From Thermoprotei archaeon (GTDB lineage: Archaea; Thermoproteota; Methanomethylicia; Nezhaarchaeales; WYZ-LMO8): DNA of 27,213 nt. A model generated the notes under the pieces. The model saw only the letters and a list, made by a program, of their open reading frames with translations. It did not search any database and had not been told where the DNA came from. The translations under genes and the position numbers were made by a program. Position 1 is the first letter of the stretch; the number at the start of each line of letters is the position of its first letter. The DNA lies in assembly GCA_003649565.1 (NCBI GenBank), contig QMSF01000002.1, positions 1 through 27,213 on the forward strand. Reading direction: 5' to 3'. Positions 13,635 through 22,864 of the stretch are shown here, in pieces.

Positions 13635-13666
13635 GTTTTTTTGTTTCTTTTTTTCTTTTTTTGTTT
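13635..13666 (+). terminator. Strong T-rich terminator after the coat-protein candidate
   Basis: A 32-bp stretch that is almost pure T (runs of 5-8 T broken by G or C) begins 29 bp after the stop codon. It is the longest T-run in the window outside the terminal repeats and is typical of archaeal intrinsic termination. Confidence 0.75.
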
Positions 13667-13678
13667 TGGTGGGTGTTA

Positions 13679-14752
13679 GTGGAGAAGATAGCTGTTATAA
13701 CGTCTAGAGCTGCATCTCTAATGAATGTCTGTAGAGATATAGCGTATACCGTTAAAACGATGAGGAAAACCCCTATTTTACTCGATTACTTGCCTCCAGC
13801 AATGCAGGTTTCAAGGATGAGCGATGGATGCATCGTGACAATGACCTTCAATCCGTTGGTGAGCAAGGCTTGGTTCCTGCTGTGCAGGGATTTGTATATT
13901 AGGGGGTATCCAGCCCTAGCCTACGTCACCGTCGAGGGGATACCTCAAAGCATGTTTATAAGTCCTTGGCTTAAAGAGAACGTCAAGTATGTTGCCAACA
14001 GCAGATATACAGCTTCGAGGTTGAGGAAGGCTGGCATTAAAGTCGAAGGTATTGTTTATCATGGTGTAAACATCGATGAAGTCGAAAGCATAAGAAAAGA
14101 GCTTTTGCTGAGCAAAGCCATAACGAAGAAGGCTGTTAAAGAAAAGGTGGGGGATGGCGTTGTCTTTGGCGTTATCGCTTCAACACATAAACGCAAGGGC
14201 CACAGCCTATTCGTAGATGTAATTAGGAGGGTTAGAGAGAGGAGGCCTGAGGCGAAGTTCTACATTTTATCGAGCGAGATGGCTAAAGCGATATATGCTG
14301 GTGTTGATGGAGTGTTCGTCGATCCACGATTCGGCAATTTAACTAGAACCGAGGTTTTCACGATAATTAGCTCCTTCGACTTCTACGTGCAACCGTCACT
14401 AGCCGAGGGCTTCTGTTTACCAGTCCTCGAAGCGATGGCCTTCGGCAAACCATGCATCCACATAGCTTATGATCCATTAACCGAGTTCAGCAACGAGAGC
14501 TTTAACTTGATGCTTGATTATAGCGAAGTCAAGTATGAGACGTTCCACGAAGGGATAGAGTATGAGCTTCATTACTACAACGTTGATGACTTTGCTAACA
14601 CAATAATTAACGCAGTTGAAATGATAACCGAGAGGAAAAGCGAGTATGAGGATAGAAGCTTTAAAGCGATGGAGAGGGCCAAGGAGTTCGACGTTAAGAA
14701 GCTTTACCCACAGCTGTTGTCAAATCTTGAGAAGCTCAAGGGAGGGGCTTAG
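13679..14752 (+). CDS. Glycosyltransferase, GT-B fold, family 4-like
   Basis: 357 aa from GTG 13679 (GGTGGGTG just upstream); a TTG at 13661 adds six residues but falls within the terminator. The N-terminal Rossmann half includes YVANSRYTASRLRKAG and VYHGVN. The C-terminal half has VFGVIASTHKRKGHSLF, typical of the nucleotide-sugar domain, and EGFCLPVLEAMAFGKP, the E-x7-E motif of retaining family-4 enzymes. It probably transfers a sugar to a virion or host-surface acceptor in the cytoplasm. A second glycosyltransferase lies at 22865. The next gene starts 2 nt after the stop. Confidence 0.85.
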   Translation: MEKIAVITSRAASLMNVCRDIAYTVKTMRKTPILLDYLPPAMQVSRMSDGCIVTMTFNPLVSKAWFLLCRDLYIRGYPALAYVTVEGIPQSMFISPWLKENVKYVANSRYTASRLRKAGIKVEGIVYHGVNIDEVESIRKELLLSKAITKKAVKEKVGDGVVFGVIASTHKRKGHSLFVDVIRRVRERRPEAKFYILSSEMAKAIYAGVDGVFVDPRFGNLTRTEVFTIISSFDFYVQPSLAEGFCLPVLEAMAFGKPCIHIAYDPLTEFSNESFNLMLDYSEVKYETFHEGIEYELHYYNVDDFANTIINAVEMITERKSEYEDRSFKAMERAKEFDVKKLYPQLLSNLEKLKGGA

Positions 14753-14754
14753 AG

Positions 14755-16116
14755 TTGTCGTTAGACTTCGACATGTTAATTAAATCCCTAAGACAGCAGA
14801 AGGCCAAGTATCACGCTAAAGTGTTGAGCACAGATGCAATTGAAGTTAACTTGTTTAGGGCTATCGATATCGAGGCTCAAGCTATGGAGTGGGCTTGGCA
14901 ATTAATGCCACAATTCAACTTTGCAACCTTTGGATTGGCGATAATATTTGATATCCCACCAATCGAGCTTGAACCCATGAACGTCGACTTCAAGGTTGAG
15001 CTTCCCTCTGTCGAAGAGCTTCTCCAAGGGATTTTGGTTAAGACAAGCTGGTTTGACTTAAGCGAGGAGTTTCCTTGGCTTAAAGAGATCCCGTCAACGA
15101 TATTTGAGAACTACAAGCCTGAATATGCATATCTTATGGCTCAAAAGAAGGCTGTTAAGGGAGTTTACGATCAAACACGATATGATGCATCGTATTACGA
15201 TCCAACAGCCATGAGGGACTTCCTGAGATCAACACTACAAAAGCTATATCTTGAGAGGAGGACGTTTGACATGTTGACCAAGGACGTTAAGGACGTGGCT
15301 GATAAAGTTCAGTTGAACTTGGATGTTGCTAGAACCGTCTTCTCAAGGATAGCTTCAACTGTTAATGCTCAAAGGCAAAGCTTCATACTTGGTTATAGCG
15401 TTTTAGGTTTGAGCTTTCTGTCTAGAAGAGGAAGTGAAGAGGCTAAAGTTGCATTTACAGATCTCGATGGTATCGAGCGTGAAATAGGGTTTAAACATGT
15501 AGACCATCTACAGTTGGGCTTCTACTTGGGCTTGACAAGTTTAGGTTATGGTTACTTGCTTCCTCGTGAGCTAATACATAAAATGCCGAAAAAGCTGTTA
15601 CCGACAGGATTTGAGGTTTTAGGGGCCCCCTCGTTCATCGACTTGGTTTTAAGGAAGGTCTTGAGGTTCAGGGATACATTCGCCTACAACGCATTTAGCT
15701 TTGCTAACTACAATAAATGGGAGGAGCAAAGGTCATATCACTTAAGCGAGAGAGCCGATCAATGGTTTAGGTTGCAGCTGTTGCGATACCACCTTGAGAA
15801 CATCGCTTTAGGGATTGCAAGGAGATATGAGGACAACCCCGTCAAATTGAGGATGTATAAATCAGCAGTATTACAGTTGCTTGGCTATCCAGCCAAGAGG
15901 CATAAGTGGGGCTATAAGGTCTACAGCTCGATGAGCGATGAGGAGTTCAAGGGTTGGTGGCTTGAGCATTGGAAAAAGCAAGGCTTAAACGAGAGCATAC
16001 TGCTTGAAATCTATGATAGGATAAAGGAGTGGATAAAGACATGGAGAACCCGAAAGCTCGAAGAAGGCATGCGTCTGAGGGAGAGGAGGTATCAGCTAGC
16101 ACAAGCCCTGAAGTAA
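14755..16116 (+). CDS. Large hypothetical, probable virion protein
   Basis: 453 aa from TTG 14755, supported by GGGAGGGG at 14740-14747. No family recognised. It is mixed alpha/beta without signal peptide. Residues ~40-80 have a hydrophobic stretch (MPQFNFATFGLAIIFDIPPIEL), the middle contains FILGYSVLGLSFLSRRG, and the C-terminus is a long charged helix. Size and position upstream of the 1459-aa protein suggest a structural or assembly role such as portal/base component (inference from context). Confidence 0.68.
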   Translation: MSLDFDMLIKSLRQQKAKYHAKVLSTDAIEVNLFRAIDIEAQAMEWAWQLMPQFNFATFGLAIIFDIPPIELEPMNVDFKVELPSVEELLQGILVKTSWFDLSEEFPWLKEIPSTIFENYKPEYAYLMAQKKAVKGVYDQTRYDASYYDPTAMRDFLRSTLQKLYLERRTFDMLTKDVKDVADKVQLNLDVARTVFSRIASTVNAQRQSFILGYSVLGLSFLSRRGSEEAKVAFTDLDGIEREIGFKHVDHLQLGFYLGLTSLGYGYLLPRELIHKMPKKLLPTGFEVLGAPSFIDLVLRKVLRFRDTFAYNAFSFANYNKWEEQRSYHLSERADQWFRLQLLRYHLENIALGIARRYEDNPVKLRMYKSAVLQLLGYPAKRHKWGYKVYSSMSDEEFKGWWLEHWKKQGLNESILLEIYDRIKEWIKTWRTRKLEEGMRLRERRYQLAQALK

Positions 16117-16307
16117 GCCCAGCAGTCGTAAACAAGCTTAGGGAATGCTTCACGGAAATCCTAAACAAGGCCCAAGAGCTTGGATTTGAATTGGCGACGC
16201 TAGAATGCTCACAATCCAACAGCTGTCTGCTAGTTAAGAAGTCGAGAGAGCTGATAGTAACGTTAAAGAAGCTGTTTGAGCTTCGCAAGGAGCTTGGGCC
16301 AACATAA
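16041..16307 (+). CDS. Small hypothetical protein overlapping the 453-aa gene
   Basis: 88 aa from ATG 16041; GTG 16029 is an alternative. The first 76 bp overlap the end of the 453-aa gene in another frame; the remaining 191 bp are unique. After a Ser/Glu/Pro-rich N-terminus come helices (VVNKLRECFTEILNKAQELG, LIVTLKKLFELRKELG) with two Cys between. AAGGAG at 16024-16029 serves as ribosome-binding site. No family recognised. Confidence 0.55.
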   Translation: MENPKARRRHASEGEEVSASTSPEVSPAVVNKLRECFTEILNKAQELGFELATLECSQSNSCLLVKKSRELIVTLKKLFELRKELGPT

Positions 16308-16342
16308 ACCTCCCTTCTATTTTTATGATGGCTCCCTATGTC

Positions 16343-16376
16343 CTTGGTTAATTTGCATAATTTACTAAATTAGCAG
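16343..16376 (+). promoter_or_regulatory. Repeated 34-bp upstream element, copy D
   Basis: Contains TTGCATAATTTA at 16353-16364 and matches copies B and C closely in opposite orientation. It points at the rightward unit beginning at 16511 that encodes the 1459-aa protein. Confidence 0.85.
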
Positions 16377-16447
16377 AGTGTTAATGGTAAGCCCTATAGA
16401 CGCAGACCCGAACACTATCTGATGTTGGTTATATATCCATGATCGTG
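16343..16447 (+). repeat. Composite regulatory element, right copy (105 bp)
   Basis: This is the counterpart of 8199-8303 in opposite orientation. It consists of 34-bp element D (16343-16376), a 40-bp core bounded by AGTGT (16377-16381) and ACACT (16412-16416), and a 36-bp arm (16412-16447) identical to 8199-8234 and carrying the TATA box TTATATAT near 16429-16436. The TATA box points at the gene starting at 16511. The interval 16308-16498 has no gene. Confidence 0.9.
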
Positions 16448-16510
16448 ATGTTTTTGCAGTAGGCTTATTTGCATCCAGCTCTAAAATAACAATTTAAGGT
16501 GCTAACAGCT

Positions 16511-16792
16511 GTGTTAACGTTTGATAAGGTTCATGCTTTACCGTTAACCGTGAAGGTTGATAACTTCACGGTCTATATCCTTGAAGTCATGAAGTATAGG
16601 CTCCCTAATGGCAAGGAGAGCTATGTTGTAACTTGCAAGATAAAGAAGGATGATTTCGAGACGAGGAGCTTCCCGATATTTTGCAGGGATACGAATGAAT
16701 TGAGGGCCAAGCTGTTAATCGAAGTCACCAAGATCAGGTATTTAATGTGGCTTCACGGTAAGGACTTCGCTAAGAGGGTGGCTTCAGGATGA
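16511..16792 (+). CDS. Small hypothetical protein upstream of the 1459-aa gene
   Basis: 93 aa from GTG 16511, which lies 9 nt after AAGGTG (16496-16501); GTG 16499 overlaps that site and is less likely. An ACAGCTGT at 16505-16512 overlaps the start codon. The protein has beta-rich sequence (LPLTVKVDNFTVYILEV, ESYVVTCKIKKDDF) then a helix (ELRAKLLIEVTKIRYLMWL). No family recognised. Its stop overlaps the next start by ATGA, so the two are translationally coupled; it may be a chaperone or partner of the giant protein. Confidence 0.7.
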   Translation: MLTFDKVHALPLTVKVDNFTVYILEVMKYRLPNGKESYVVTCKIKKDDFETRSFPIFCRDTNELRAKLLIEVTKIRYLMWLHGKDFAKRVASG

Positions 16793-19700
16793 GTTTTGAG
16801 GAGATAAAGGCAACCCCTCAAGACATAGAGTTTCTAGCTAACGCATTTGCCAAGTGTTTTGTTAATGAGCCACTGCTTACCTTGGAGGATATTAAAAGCG
16901 TAGACCTCGATGCTATGGTCACGAGTGTTGGTGGCTGGGAAGACCCCTTCGGTCAGTTAGCATCGTGGTTTGGCGAAACCTTTGGTGGAGTTGGAGAGTG
17001 GATAGTTGATTCTCTTGCTGGGGTCTTCGACGCTTTAATAAAGCCAATACAGGACTTCTTGAATTGGATTTGGGGAGGAATACAAAGTATAGGTGAGACG
17101 CTTAGCGGGATAGCCGACAGCATATCCAAGTTCTTTACTGATGCTGTGAGGGGCTTCATTGAATGGGTTTCAGGTGCACTTCCAAGTATCATGGAGTGGT
17201 TTGAAGGTGTCGGTAAGTTCTTCACGGAGGATCTCCCCAGCTATCTAACAGCTGTTGGCAAGTTCTTCACGGAGGACTTGCCCAACCTCTTTAGCGGGGT
17301 TGTTGATTGGGTTCAAAAGAATATTGCTGAGCCATTGGCAAGCTGGATTAATGAAAATATCGTTAAGCCCGTGAGCGACTTCTTTAAGGGTGTTTATGAC
17401 TGGTTCACCAAGGATCTTCCGAAGTATCTTGGAGGTATAGCTGACTTCTTCACTAAGACTTTGCCTCAATGGTTTGCCGATGTTGGCAGGTGGTTTACTG
17501 AGGAGCTACCAAAGCTCTTTAGCGGGGTTGTCGAGTGGGTTCAAAAGAACATAGCGGAACCTCTATGGAGCTGGATCAACGAGAACGTAGTTAAGCCTGT
17601 TGGAGACTTCTTTGGGGCTATCTATAAGTGGTTTACTGAAGACCTTCCGAAGTATCTTTCTGGTGTAGCGGACTTCTTCACCAAGACTCTGCCTGAGTGG
17701 GTTGGTGCTGTCGGTAAGTTCTTCACGGAGGACTTGCCGAAGTTCTTTACCGAGACCCTGCCAAAGCTCGCAGGAGACTTTCTTAAGGGTATTGCCGATT
17801 GGTTTAACGAGAACGTGGTCAAGCCTGTTGGAGACTTCTTCGCTGGTGTGGTTAAGTGGTTTACGGAAGACTTACCACAAATACTCGCTAACCTGCCTCA
17901 ATGGGCGGTTCAAGCCATAGAGAACGTTGGCAAGTGGATTTGGGAGCATCTGCCTGATTGGTTTAAGGACTTCATATCTAAGATCCCTGATGCTTTTAAT
18001 GCGGTTGCCACGACGTTTCAGGGCTTTATCAACGCATTGTTAAATATCCCTAAGTGGTTCGAGGAGAACTTGGTGAAGCCCATCACCACGTTCTTCACAG
18101 AGACGGTTCCAAACTGGTTCTACGAGAACATAGCCAAGCCAATAAGCGATGCGATTTCAGGCATTGGAAAGGCATTAGGCGACTTCTTCCTTAAAACGTT
18201 GCCCTCGGCAATCATAGAGGCTGGGAAGTGGATTTGGGAGCAACTGCAAGGCCTCGGTCAGATGATTTGGGAGGGCTTGAAGGGGCTTGGAGGCATGATT
18301 CTAAATGGCATCAAGGGCTTAGGCGAATTCCTGTGGAATGCGTTTAAAGGGATTGCAAAAGCCATTGCGGACTTCATAAAAGGGGCTGGAGAATGGTTCT
18401 ACAATACTTTTGTAGCTGGGCCTTTCGAATCCGTTGGTAAAGGCGTTGCCGAGGCCTTCATGGAAGCAACAAAGACCGTTGCAGTTCAAGGAGAATTCGC
18501 TTACATGTTCAGCTTGTGGAAAGACTTCGTGGGCAACATAGCCTTGATATGCGTTCCATTATGTGGCCTCGTTGGAGCCTTGGAGTCGATTAAAGGCTTA
18601 GACTTCGAGCTTTGCGTTGAGCCTATCGGCCTTGGAGGAAAAGGGGCCGTTAAGGTGGAGCCTACGGTAATGTTCAAGGAAATGACGATGTGGATAAAGG
18701 AGACGTTGATATCATCGTTTGCAGGCATGTTCATGGGCTTAGCGATGAACGTGCTGGAGCCATATAGATATCTATATAGAGTGCTTTACCGTGAGCAATT
18801 AAACGCCTTGTTTAAGGAGCGTGGAGCGATAGAAGCCGTTTACGAGCTTCCACCAGCAAAAGAGCTGATTGAATTCATAAGGAGGTATTTACCATACTAC
18901 CTGCTAACAGACCAAGAGAGGAAGACCTTCCTCGCTAAGGAGCTTAATTTCGAGGAAGTCTATAATTATGCTAGGTCTGTATCTACGTTCTATGGCTTGC
19001 CATCTAAATACGTCGATACGTTGTTCCTTAAGGCAGAAGACTTAGCCTTAAAGCTCAAGGATAGGTTTGGTGCTGAAAGACAAATACCGCTAGGCATAAT
19101 GTTCGAGTTGCCAACGCACTCCGAAGTTGCAAGGATGCTTCAGAGAGACATATTGCCTAACATTCCTTCGATGTATGCTTTGGCTTCAATAAGAGGGATG
19201 AACAAGGACTTGGCTTTATTCACATACTTAATGACGTTTAAGTATCCATCATTTGACAAACTATGGCAGTTCGCCATGAGAAGCATTTCAGGCATGCTGT
19301 GGTTCAAGCCGACAGAGACGATAAAGACGATATTCGAGAAAGAGGCTGAGGCAATCAAGGCTGGTAAACCGATTCCACCATTAGAGCTCAACTATCAAGG
19401 CGAGAAGGTCTTCACGGCCTTAGGTGCATACCTAAAATGGCTTGAATACGCCAACTTCTCATGGTTCACCAAGAACACCGAACTGCATGGAGTTAAGATT
19501 GGTGAGAAGGTTGGGGCTTGGACTGCTGATTCATGGTTGATGTGGGATATAGCGAGCGACATACCGACTAAGATAGATGCTAGGTGGATGACCAAGTGGG
19601 GTCTATTCGACTTCTTAGCACTCAAAGTTACTAATGAGGAGGTCAAGGTTGGTCAGCCAGTTAAGGCATTCCCGACAGTTGAAATGACAACAGCTGTTAG

Positions 19701-21168
19701 AAAGGTGATTGAAGACCAATTGGCAACCAGCATCCTAATGGATCTAAGGCCGTTCTGTAGGTTGCTTCAGGCCACAGGCCTTCACCCAGCATGGGTTCCC
19801 ATTACTGCTGTTGCAGAGGCCATAAATGCTTTAACTGATGAGAGGACTCTGCTTAGAACTGGGTTCCTAAACCTATTCAAGGAGGGCTTCTGGGATTACG
19901 AATCAATAGATAAGCTGTTGGCTGGCTTCTTCATAGCTTCATTTGCGATAGAGTACTATGACATTGAGAAGCATGAGTGGAAGGCTGGAGCGATAAACGT
20001 TCCCGTGAAGTTCCTGCCTGCCGAAAGAAGACTATTAGAGCTAAGAGCCGTCATGGATCGAGCATTAGACATACTGAGGGATCTAGCGAGGGAGGCTGGA
20101 AGGGCTTATGCCGAGAACATCTTAATCGAGATGAAGAACTTCGAGGAAACCGTGAAAACAGCTGTTGGAAAAGCGAATGAGTGGTTCAAGAGCTTAATGA
20201 AGGAGATAACAGGTAAAGAGCTAGCCTTGAAGTTTGATGAGTCATACTGGGAGACTTATGCTCACGTCCTTGAGCTGTACAGGGACATCTTCACTTATCG
20301 TAGGGTTAGGTATTGGGTTCAGAGGATTACGGCATGGGCTATCTATAGGATCGCCTATGGCTATTTGACTGCTGAAGACATACAGGCTTTCATAAACACG
20401 TTTAAAGATGCTGCAAGGCTAACCGACAAGGAAGTTGAAGTGTTGACGGACATGATATCAGTTATTGCTGGAATAGCCAAGAAGGAATACATACCGACTC
20501 CATTAACGTTAGCCTCTATGGTTGAATACGTCCCCGAAGTAAGGAATTTCGTTGATCAAGTGCTTGAGGCAAGAGGAGTTCCCGAGGCTTGGAGGCCCAT
20601 CTGGAAGAACTACATTAATATAAGACCCATCATAAGCGATGTTAAAACATACGTCAGCAGGGTTGAGAAGCTCTTTGAGTACTTCCTTATTAGCGAGGAC
20701 GCATACAAGAAGGTTCTCGATTCGCTTAAGCCTTATGGCTACGAGGATGCCGAGATAAACTTAATGTTGAAGTCCGTCTCCCTTGAAAGGGCCTATAGAG
20801 CCTTCCAAGAGCTCCTCGGGACTCCAAGGGAATTAACGACTATGGCTGAGTATTCACCGAAAGCAAGACAGCTGGCAATCGCAAGAGTTGAGCAACTCAT
20901 TAATGCCCTTCCAGTCGATGAGAATACAAAACAATTCATAAAGGAGATGTGGAACGAGTATATAAGGAATAGGCCGATATACGATGAAGTGGAGAGCTAT
21001 GCTAGAGAGCTCGTTGAGGATTACGCTTCAGGCTCAATCTCATGGGATATGTTTGAAAAAGAGATTGAAGCGTTGAAGCAATGGGGTCTAGATCAATACG
21101 AAATCGACTTCTACAAGTGGATAGCACAAAGGAAAAGAGAGAGGTATGCGGTAATCTATGGTAGGTGA
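16789..21168 (+). CDS. Giant repeat-containing virion protein (1459 aa)
   Basis: 1459 aa, the largest gene. Residues ~50-545 are amphipathic repeats built from WFTEDLPK, DFFTKTLP, WINENVVKPVGDFF and similar. Two near-identical 76-aa units occupy 167-242 and 243-318 (DNA 17287-17514 and 17515-17742), with shorter variants around. Hydrophobic segments follow near 583-600 (NIALICVPLCGLVGAL) and 642-656. The C-terminal half is helical and contains a diverged tandem duplication near 1236-1459, each unit with TP-x-L-x2-M-x-EY-x-P and RPI-x-(D/S)(D/E)V. This resembles a tape-measure, tail or membrane-penetration protein by architecture only; no homologue is confirmed. Confidence 0.8.
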   Translation: MSFEEIKATPQDIEFLANAFAKCFVNEPLLTLEDIKSVDLDAMVTSVGGWEDPFGQLASWFGETFGGVGEWIVDSLAGVFDALIKPIQDFLNWIWGGIQSIGETLSGIADSISKFFTDAVRGFIEWVSGALPSIMEWFEGVGKFFTEDLPSYLTAVGKFFTEDLPNLFSGVVDWVQKNIAEPLASWINENIVKPVSDFFKGVYDWFTKDLPKYLGGIADFFTKTLPQWFADVGRWFTEELPKLFSGVVEWVQKNIAEPLWSWINENVVKPVGDFFGAIYKWFTEDLPKYLSGVADFFTKTLPEWVGAVGKFFTEDLPKFFTETLPKLAGDFLKGIADWFNENVVKPVGDFFAGVVKWFTEDLPQILANLPQWAVQAIENVGKWIWEHLPDWFKDFISKIPDAFNAVATTFQGFINALLNIPKWFEENLVKPITTFFTETVPNWFYENIAKPISDAISGIGKALGDFFLKTLPSAIIEAGKWIWEQLQGLGQMIWEGLKGLGGMILNGIKGLGEFLWNAFKGIAKAIADFIKGAGEWFYNTFVAGPFESVGKGVAEAFMEATKTVAVQGEFAYMFSLWKDFVGNIALICVPLCGLVGALESIKGLDFELCVEPIGLGGKGAVKVEPTVMFKEMTMWIKETLISSFAGMFMGLAMNVLEPYRYLYRVLYREQLNALFKERGAIEAVYELPPAKELIEFIRRYLPYYLLTDQERKTFLAKELNFEEVYNYARSVSTFYGLPSKYVDTLFLKAEDLALKLKDRFGAERQIPLGIMFELPTHSEVARMLQRDILPNIPSMYALASIRGMNKDLALFTYLMTFKYPSFDKLWQFAMRSISGMLWFKPTETIKTIFEKEAEAIKAGKPIPPLELNYQGEKVFTALGAYLKWLEYANFSWFTKNTELHGVKIGEKVGAWTADSWLMWDIASDIPTKIDARWMTKWGLFDFLALKVTNEEVKVGQPVKAFPTVEMTTAVRKVIEDQLATSILMDLRPFCRLLQATGLHPAWVPITAVAEAINALTDERTLLRTGFLNLFKEGFWDYESIDKLLAGFFIASFAIEYYDIEKHEWKAGAINVPVKFLPAERRLLELRAVMDRALDILRDLAREAGRAYAENILIEMKNFEETVKTAVGKANEWFKSLMKEITGKELALKFDESYWETYAHVLELYRDIFTYRRVRYWVQRITAWAIYRIAYGYLTAEDIQAFINTFKDAARLTDKEVEVLTDMISVIAGIAKKEYIPTPLTLASMVEYVPEVRNFVDQVLEARGVPEAWRPIWKNYINIRPIISDVKTYVSRVEKLFEYFLISEDAYKKVLDSLKPYGYEDAEINLMLKSVSLERAYRAFQELLGTPRELTTMAEYSPKARQLAIARVEQLINALPVDENTKQFIKEMWNEYIRNRPIYDEVESYARELVEDYASGSISWDMFEKEIEALKQWGLDQYEIDFYKWIAQRKRERYAVIYGR

Positions 21169-21173
21169 TAAAT

Positions 21174-21362
21174 GTGAGCCTAGAGGATTTAAAGAAGAGG
21201 GCTGAAGAAATGGCTAAGAGAGTCGAAGAGATAAGGAAGTCAGCAGAAGAGGTACTTAAGAGGCTCAGAGAAGCAGCAGAAGCAGTTAAGCTTACAGCTC
21301 CACAAACAAAACAGGCATCTTCCTCGCCAAGGCCAAGACCTTTGAGGGAGATACGGTCATAG
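21174..21362 (+). CDS. Small coiled-coil protein
   Basis: 62 aa from GTG 21174, using GGTGAT at 21164-21169 inside the end of the giant gene; GTG 21165 is an alternative. Residues 1-40 are a regular heptad helix (KKRAEEMAKRVEEIRKSAEE), and the last 20 are Pro/Arg/Ser-rich (SSSPRPRPLREIRS). It may be a small assembly or scaffolding partner of the giant protein. No family recognised. Confidence 0.68.
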   Translation: MSLEDLKKRAEEMAKRVEEIRKSAEEVLKRLREAAEAVKLTAPQTKQASSSPRPRPLREIRS

Positions 21363-21370
21363 GGAACGTT

Positions 21371-21404
21371 CTTGGTTAATCTGCATAATTTACAAATATA
21401 GCAG
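21371..21404 (+). promoter_or_regulatory. Repeated 34-bp upstream element, copy E
   Basis: Contains CTGCATAATTTA, one mismatch from the common 12-mer, followed by CAAATATAG, a TATA-like box in the position held by AGTATATAG in copy A. The fibre-like gene starts at 21425. Confidence 0.8.
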
Positions 21405-21424
21405 AGCTGTATAGGGGATGAATA

Positions 21425-22846
21425 ATGAGTTGGATCGGTCTTAGACATAAAGGCGTTGAGATACTGTTTCCTGAGGAATGGAATGCTGTAGTTGACGGCC
21501 TCGACATCCTTTATGCTTACACTAACATGCTTCAGGCTACAGCTGTTAGAAAGGAGGATTTAACCAAGCTAGCCTCAGATATAGTCCCAGATCAAGACAA
21601 CCTTAGGGATTTAGGTTCAAGTTCAAGGTCTTGGAGCGAGGTTTACGCTTATTATGGTTACTTTAAGAGTGATGCTTACATTCAGGGCAAGAGGGTCTTG
21701 AAGGATGGAGACCCCGTCATAACCAAACAGTTCATAGATGAAGCTAAGCTTGATGTAGATAAGATCTACAATCTGCTTACTGAAACAAAGGTTGAAGTTA
21801 AGGATCTTGAGACAAAGCTTGTTGAGGATCTCGAATCAAGGCTTGAACCCAAGCTGGATCTTCTTGAGGTATACATGCAAGATGTTTATTCGAAGCTTTT
21901 TGAAGTCAAAAGTAAAATAATTACAGTTGAGGAGAAGACGGACTTCATCAAGAAATATATTCAGGACGTTTACTTCCAAACTCGCTTGCCAACAGGTGTT
22001 GTAACGTATTGGCTTGACGTTGGGGTTACGCCTATACCGTTGAGCGATATTGATCGTTATGTCAAGAAGATCCACATCAAGGTTCCTTCATGGGCTTTAT
22101 ATTTTGTTTACTTGGGCAACAAAGACAAACAAGACTTCATCCTTGAAGCTGGTGATAAAGAGACTTTAGAGTTCCCCAACCCCAAGCAAGTCTATGTTAG
22201 AAGTCTGGGCAACGTGGTAATTTCGGTGATGCTAGAGCAAGTCGAGGTACTCCCAATTAATGCATCGGGCTTAGACCCCAACGATCCAACATGGGCTCCA
22301 GCAACAGGATGGGAGAAGATATGGGAGTTCAGGTCTCCTGACGAATTAAACGATTTTGCAACAAGTATGATGTATGCTGCTGTAGAGAACGATATGCTCA
22401 TATTTAAAGATATACCATCAGGAGAATATGGTGATGTCTTGAGAGAAGTACTTGACGTGGTTAAGAGTCACATGGCAATGGCTATAAAACTCAACGTGGA
22501 AGCACTTACCAATAGTGTTCCAGTCGCAGCATTTTTATATGATGATGGTACTAACATGTATATTGCGTATTTATTTACTGATCCGAGCGACCCATCAATC
22601 CTTTGGCTGTATGAATATGGAGCTAGTGCTACTGCAACTTTCGTTAACCCTAATGATTGGTTTGTCTTTTGCGTTGACATAGAAAATAAAGTTGCAAAGG
22701 TTTATGATAAGAATAAGCAACTTCTAGCACAAATAAGCCTCTCAGCCCTTCCGTCATCTAGACGTGAATATGCCATTGGTATACATGAAGAAAACAGTAG
22801 TATTGGCATAACTGATGTTGCTGTTGACTGGGTTGCAGTAGCGTAG
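21425..22846 (+). CDS. Tail-fibre/spike-like protein with coiled coil
   Basis: 473 aa. Residues 1-35 carry a short anchor-like region (FPEEWNAVVDGLDILYAY) comparable to the start of the 512-aa leftward protein. Residues ~58-100 (DNLRDLGSSSRSWSEVYAYY) match the 'NLGSSSRxWxxVYA' segment widespread in phage tail fibres. A coiled coil (~110-190, KVEVKDLETKLVEDLESRLE) follows. The C-terminal ~170 residues look like a lectin-type beta-sandwich, compatible with receptor binding. ATG 21425 has GGGGATGA upstream. An ACAGCTGT is encoded at 21539. Confidence 0.75.
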   Translation: MSWIGLRHKGVEILFPEEWNAVVDGLDILYAYTNMLQATAVRKEDLTKLASDIVPDQDNLRDLGSSSRSWSEVYAYYGYFKSDAYIQGKRVLKDGDPVITKQFIDEAKLDVDKIYNLLTETKVEVKDLETKLVEDLESRLEPKLDLLEVYMQDVYSKLFEVKSKIITVEEKTDFIKKYIQDVYFQTRLPTGVVTYWLDVGVTPIPLSDIDRYVKKIHIKVPSWALYFVYLGNKDKQDFILEAGDKETLEFPNPKQVYVRSLGNVVISVMLEQVEVLPINASGLDPNDPTWAPATGWEKIWEFRSPDELNDFATSMMYAAVENDMLIFKDIPSGEYGDVLREVLDVVKSHMAMAIKLNVEALTNSVPVAAFLYDDGTNMYIAYLFTDPSDPSILWLYEYGASATATFVNPNDWFVFCVDIENKVAKVYDKNKQLLAQISLSALPSSRREYAIGIHEENSSIGITDVAVDWVAVA

Positions 22847-22864
22847 TGATGGAGGTTACAGCTG

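Noticed and set aside
21002..21448. A 148-aa leftward frame at the end of the giant gene
   Set aside because: It is antisense to the conserved C-terminal duplication and the small coiled-coil gene, with Ser/Leu-rich shadow composition.
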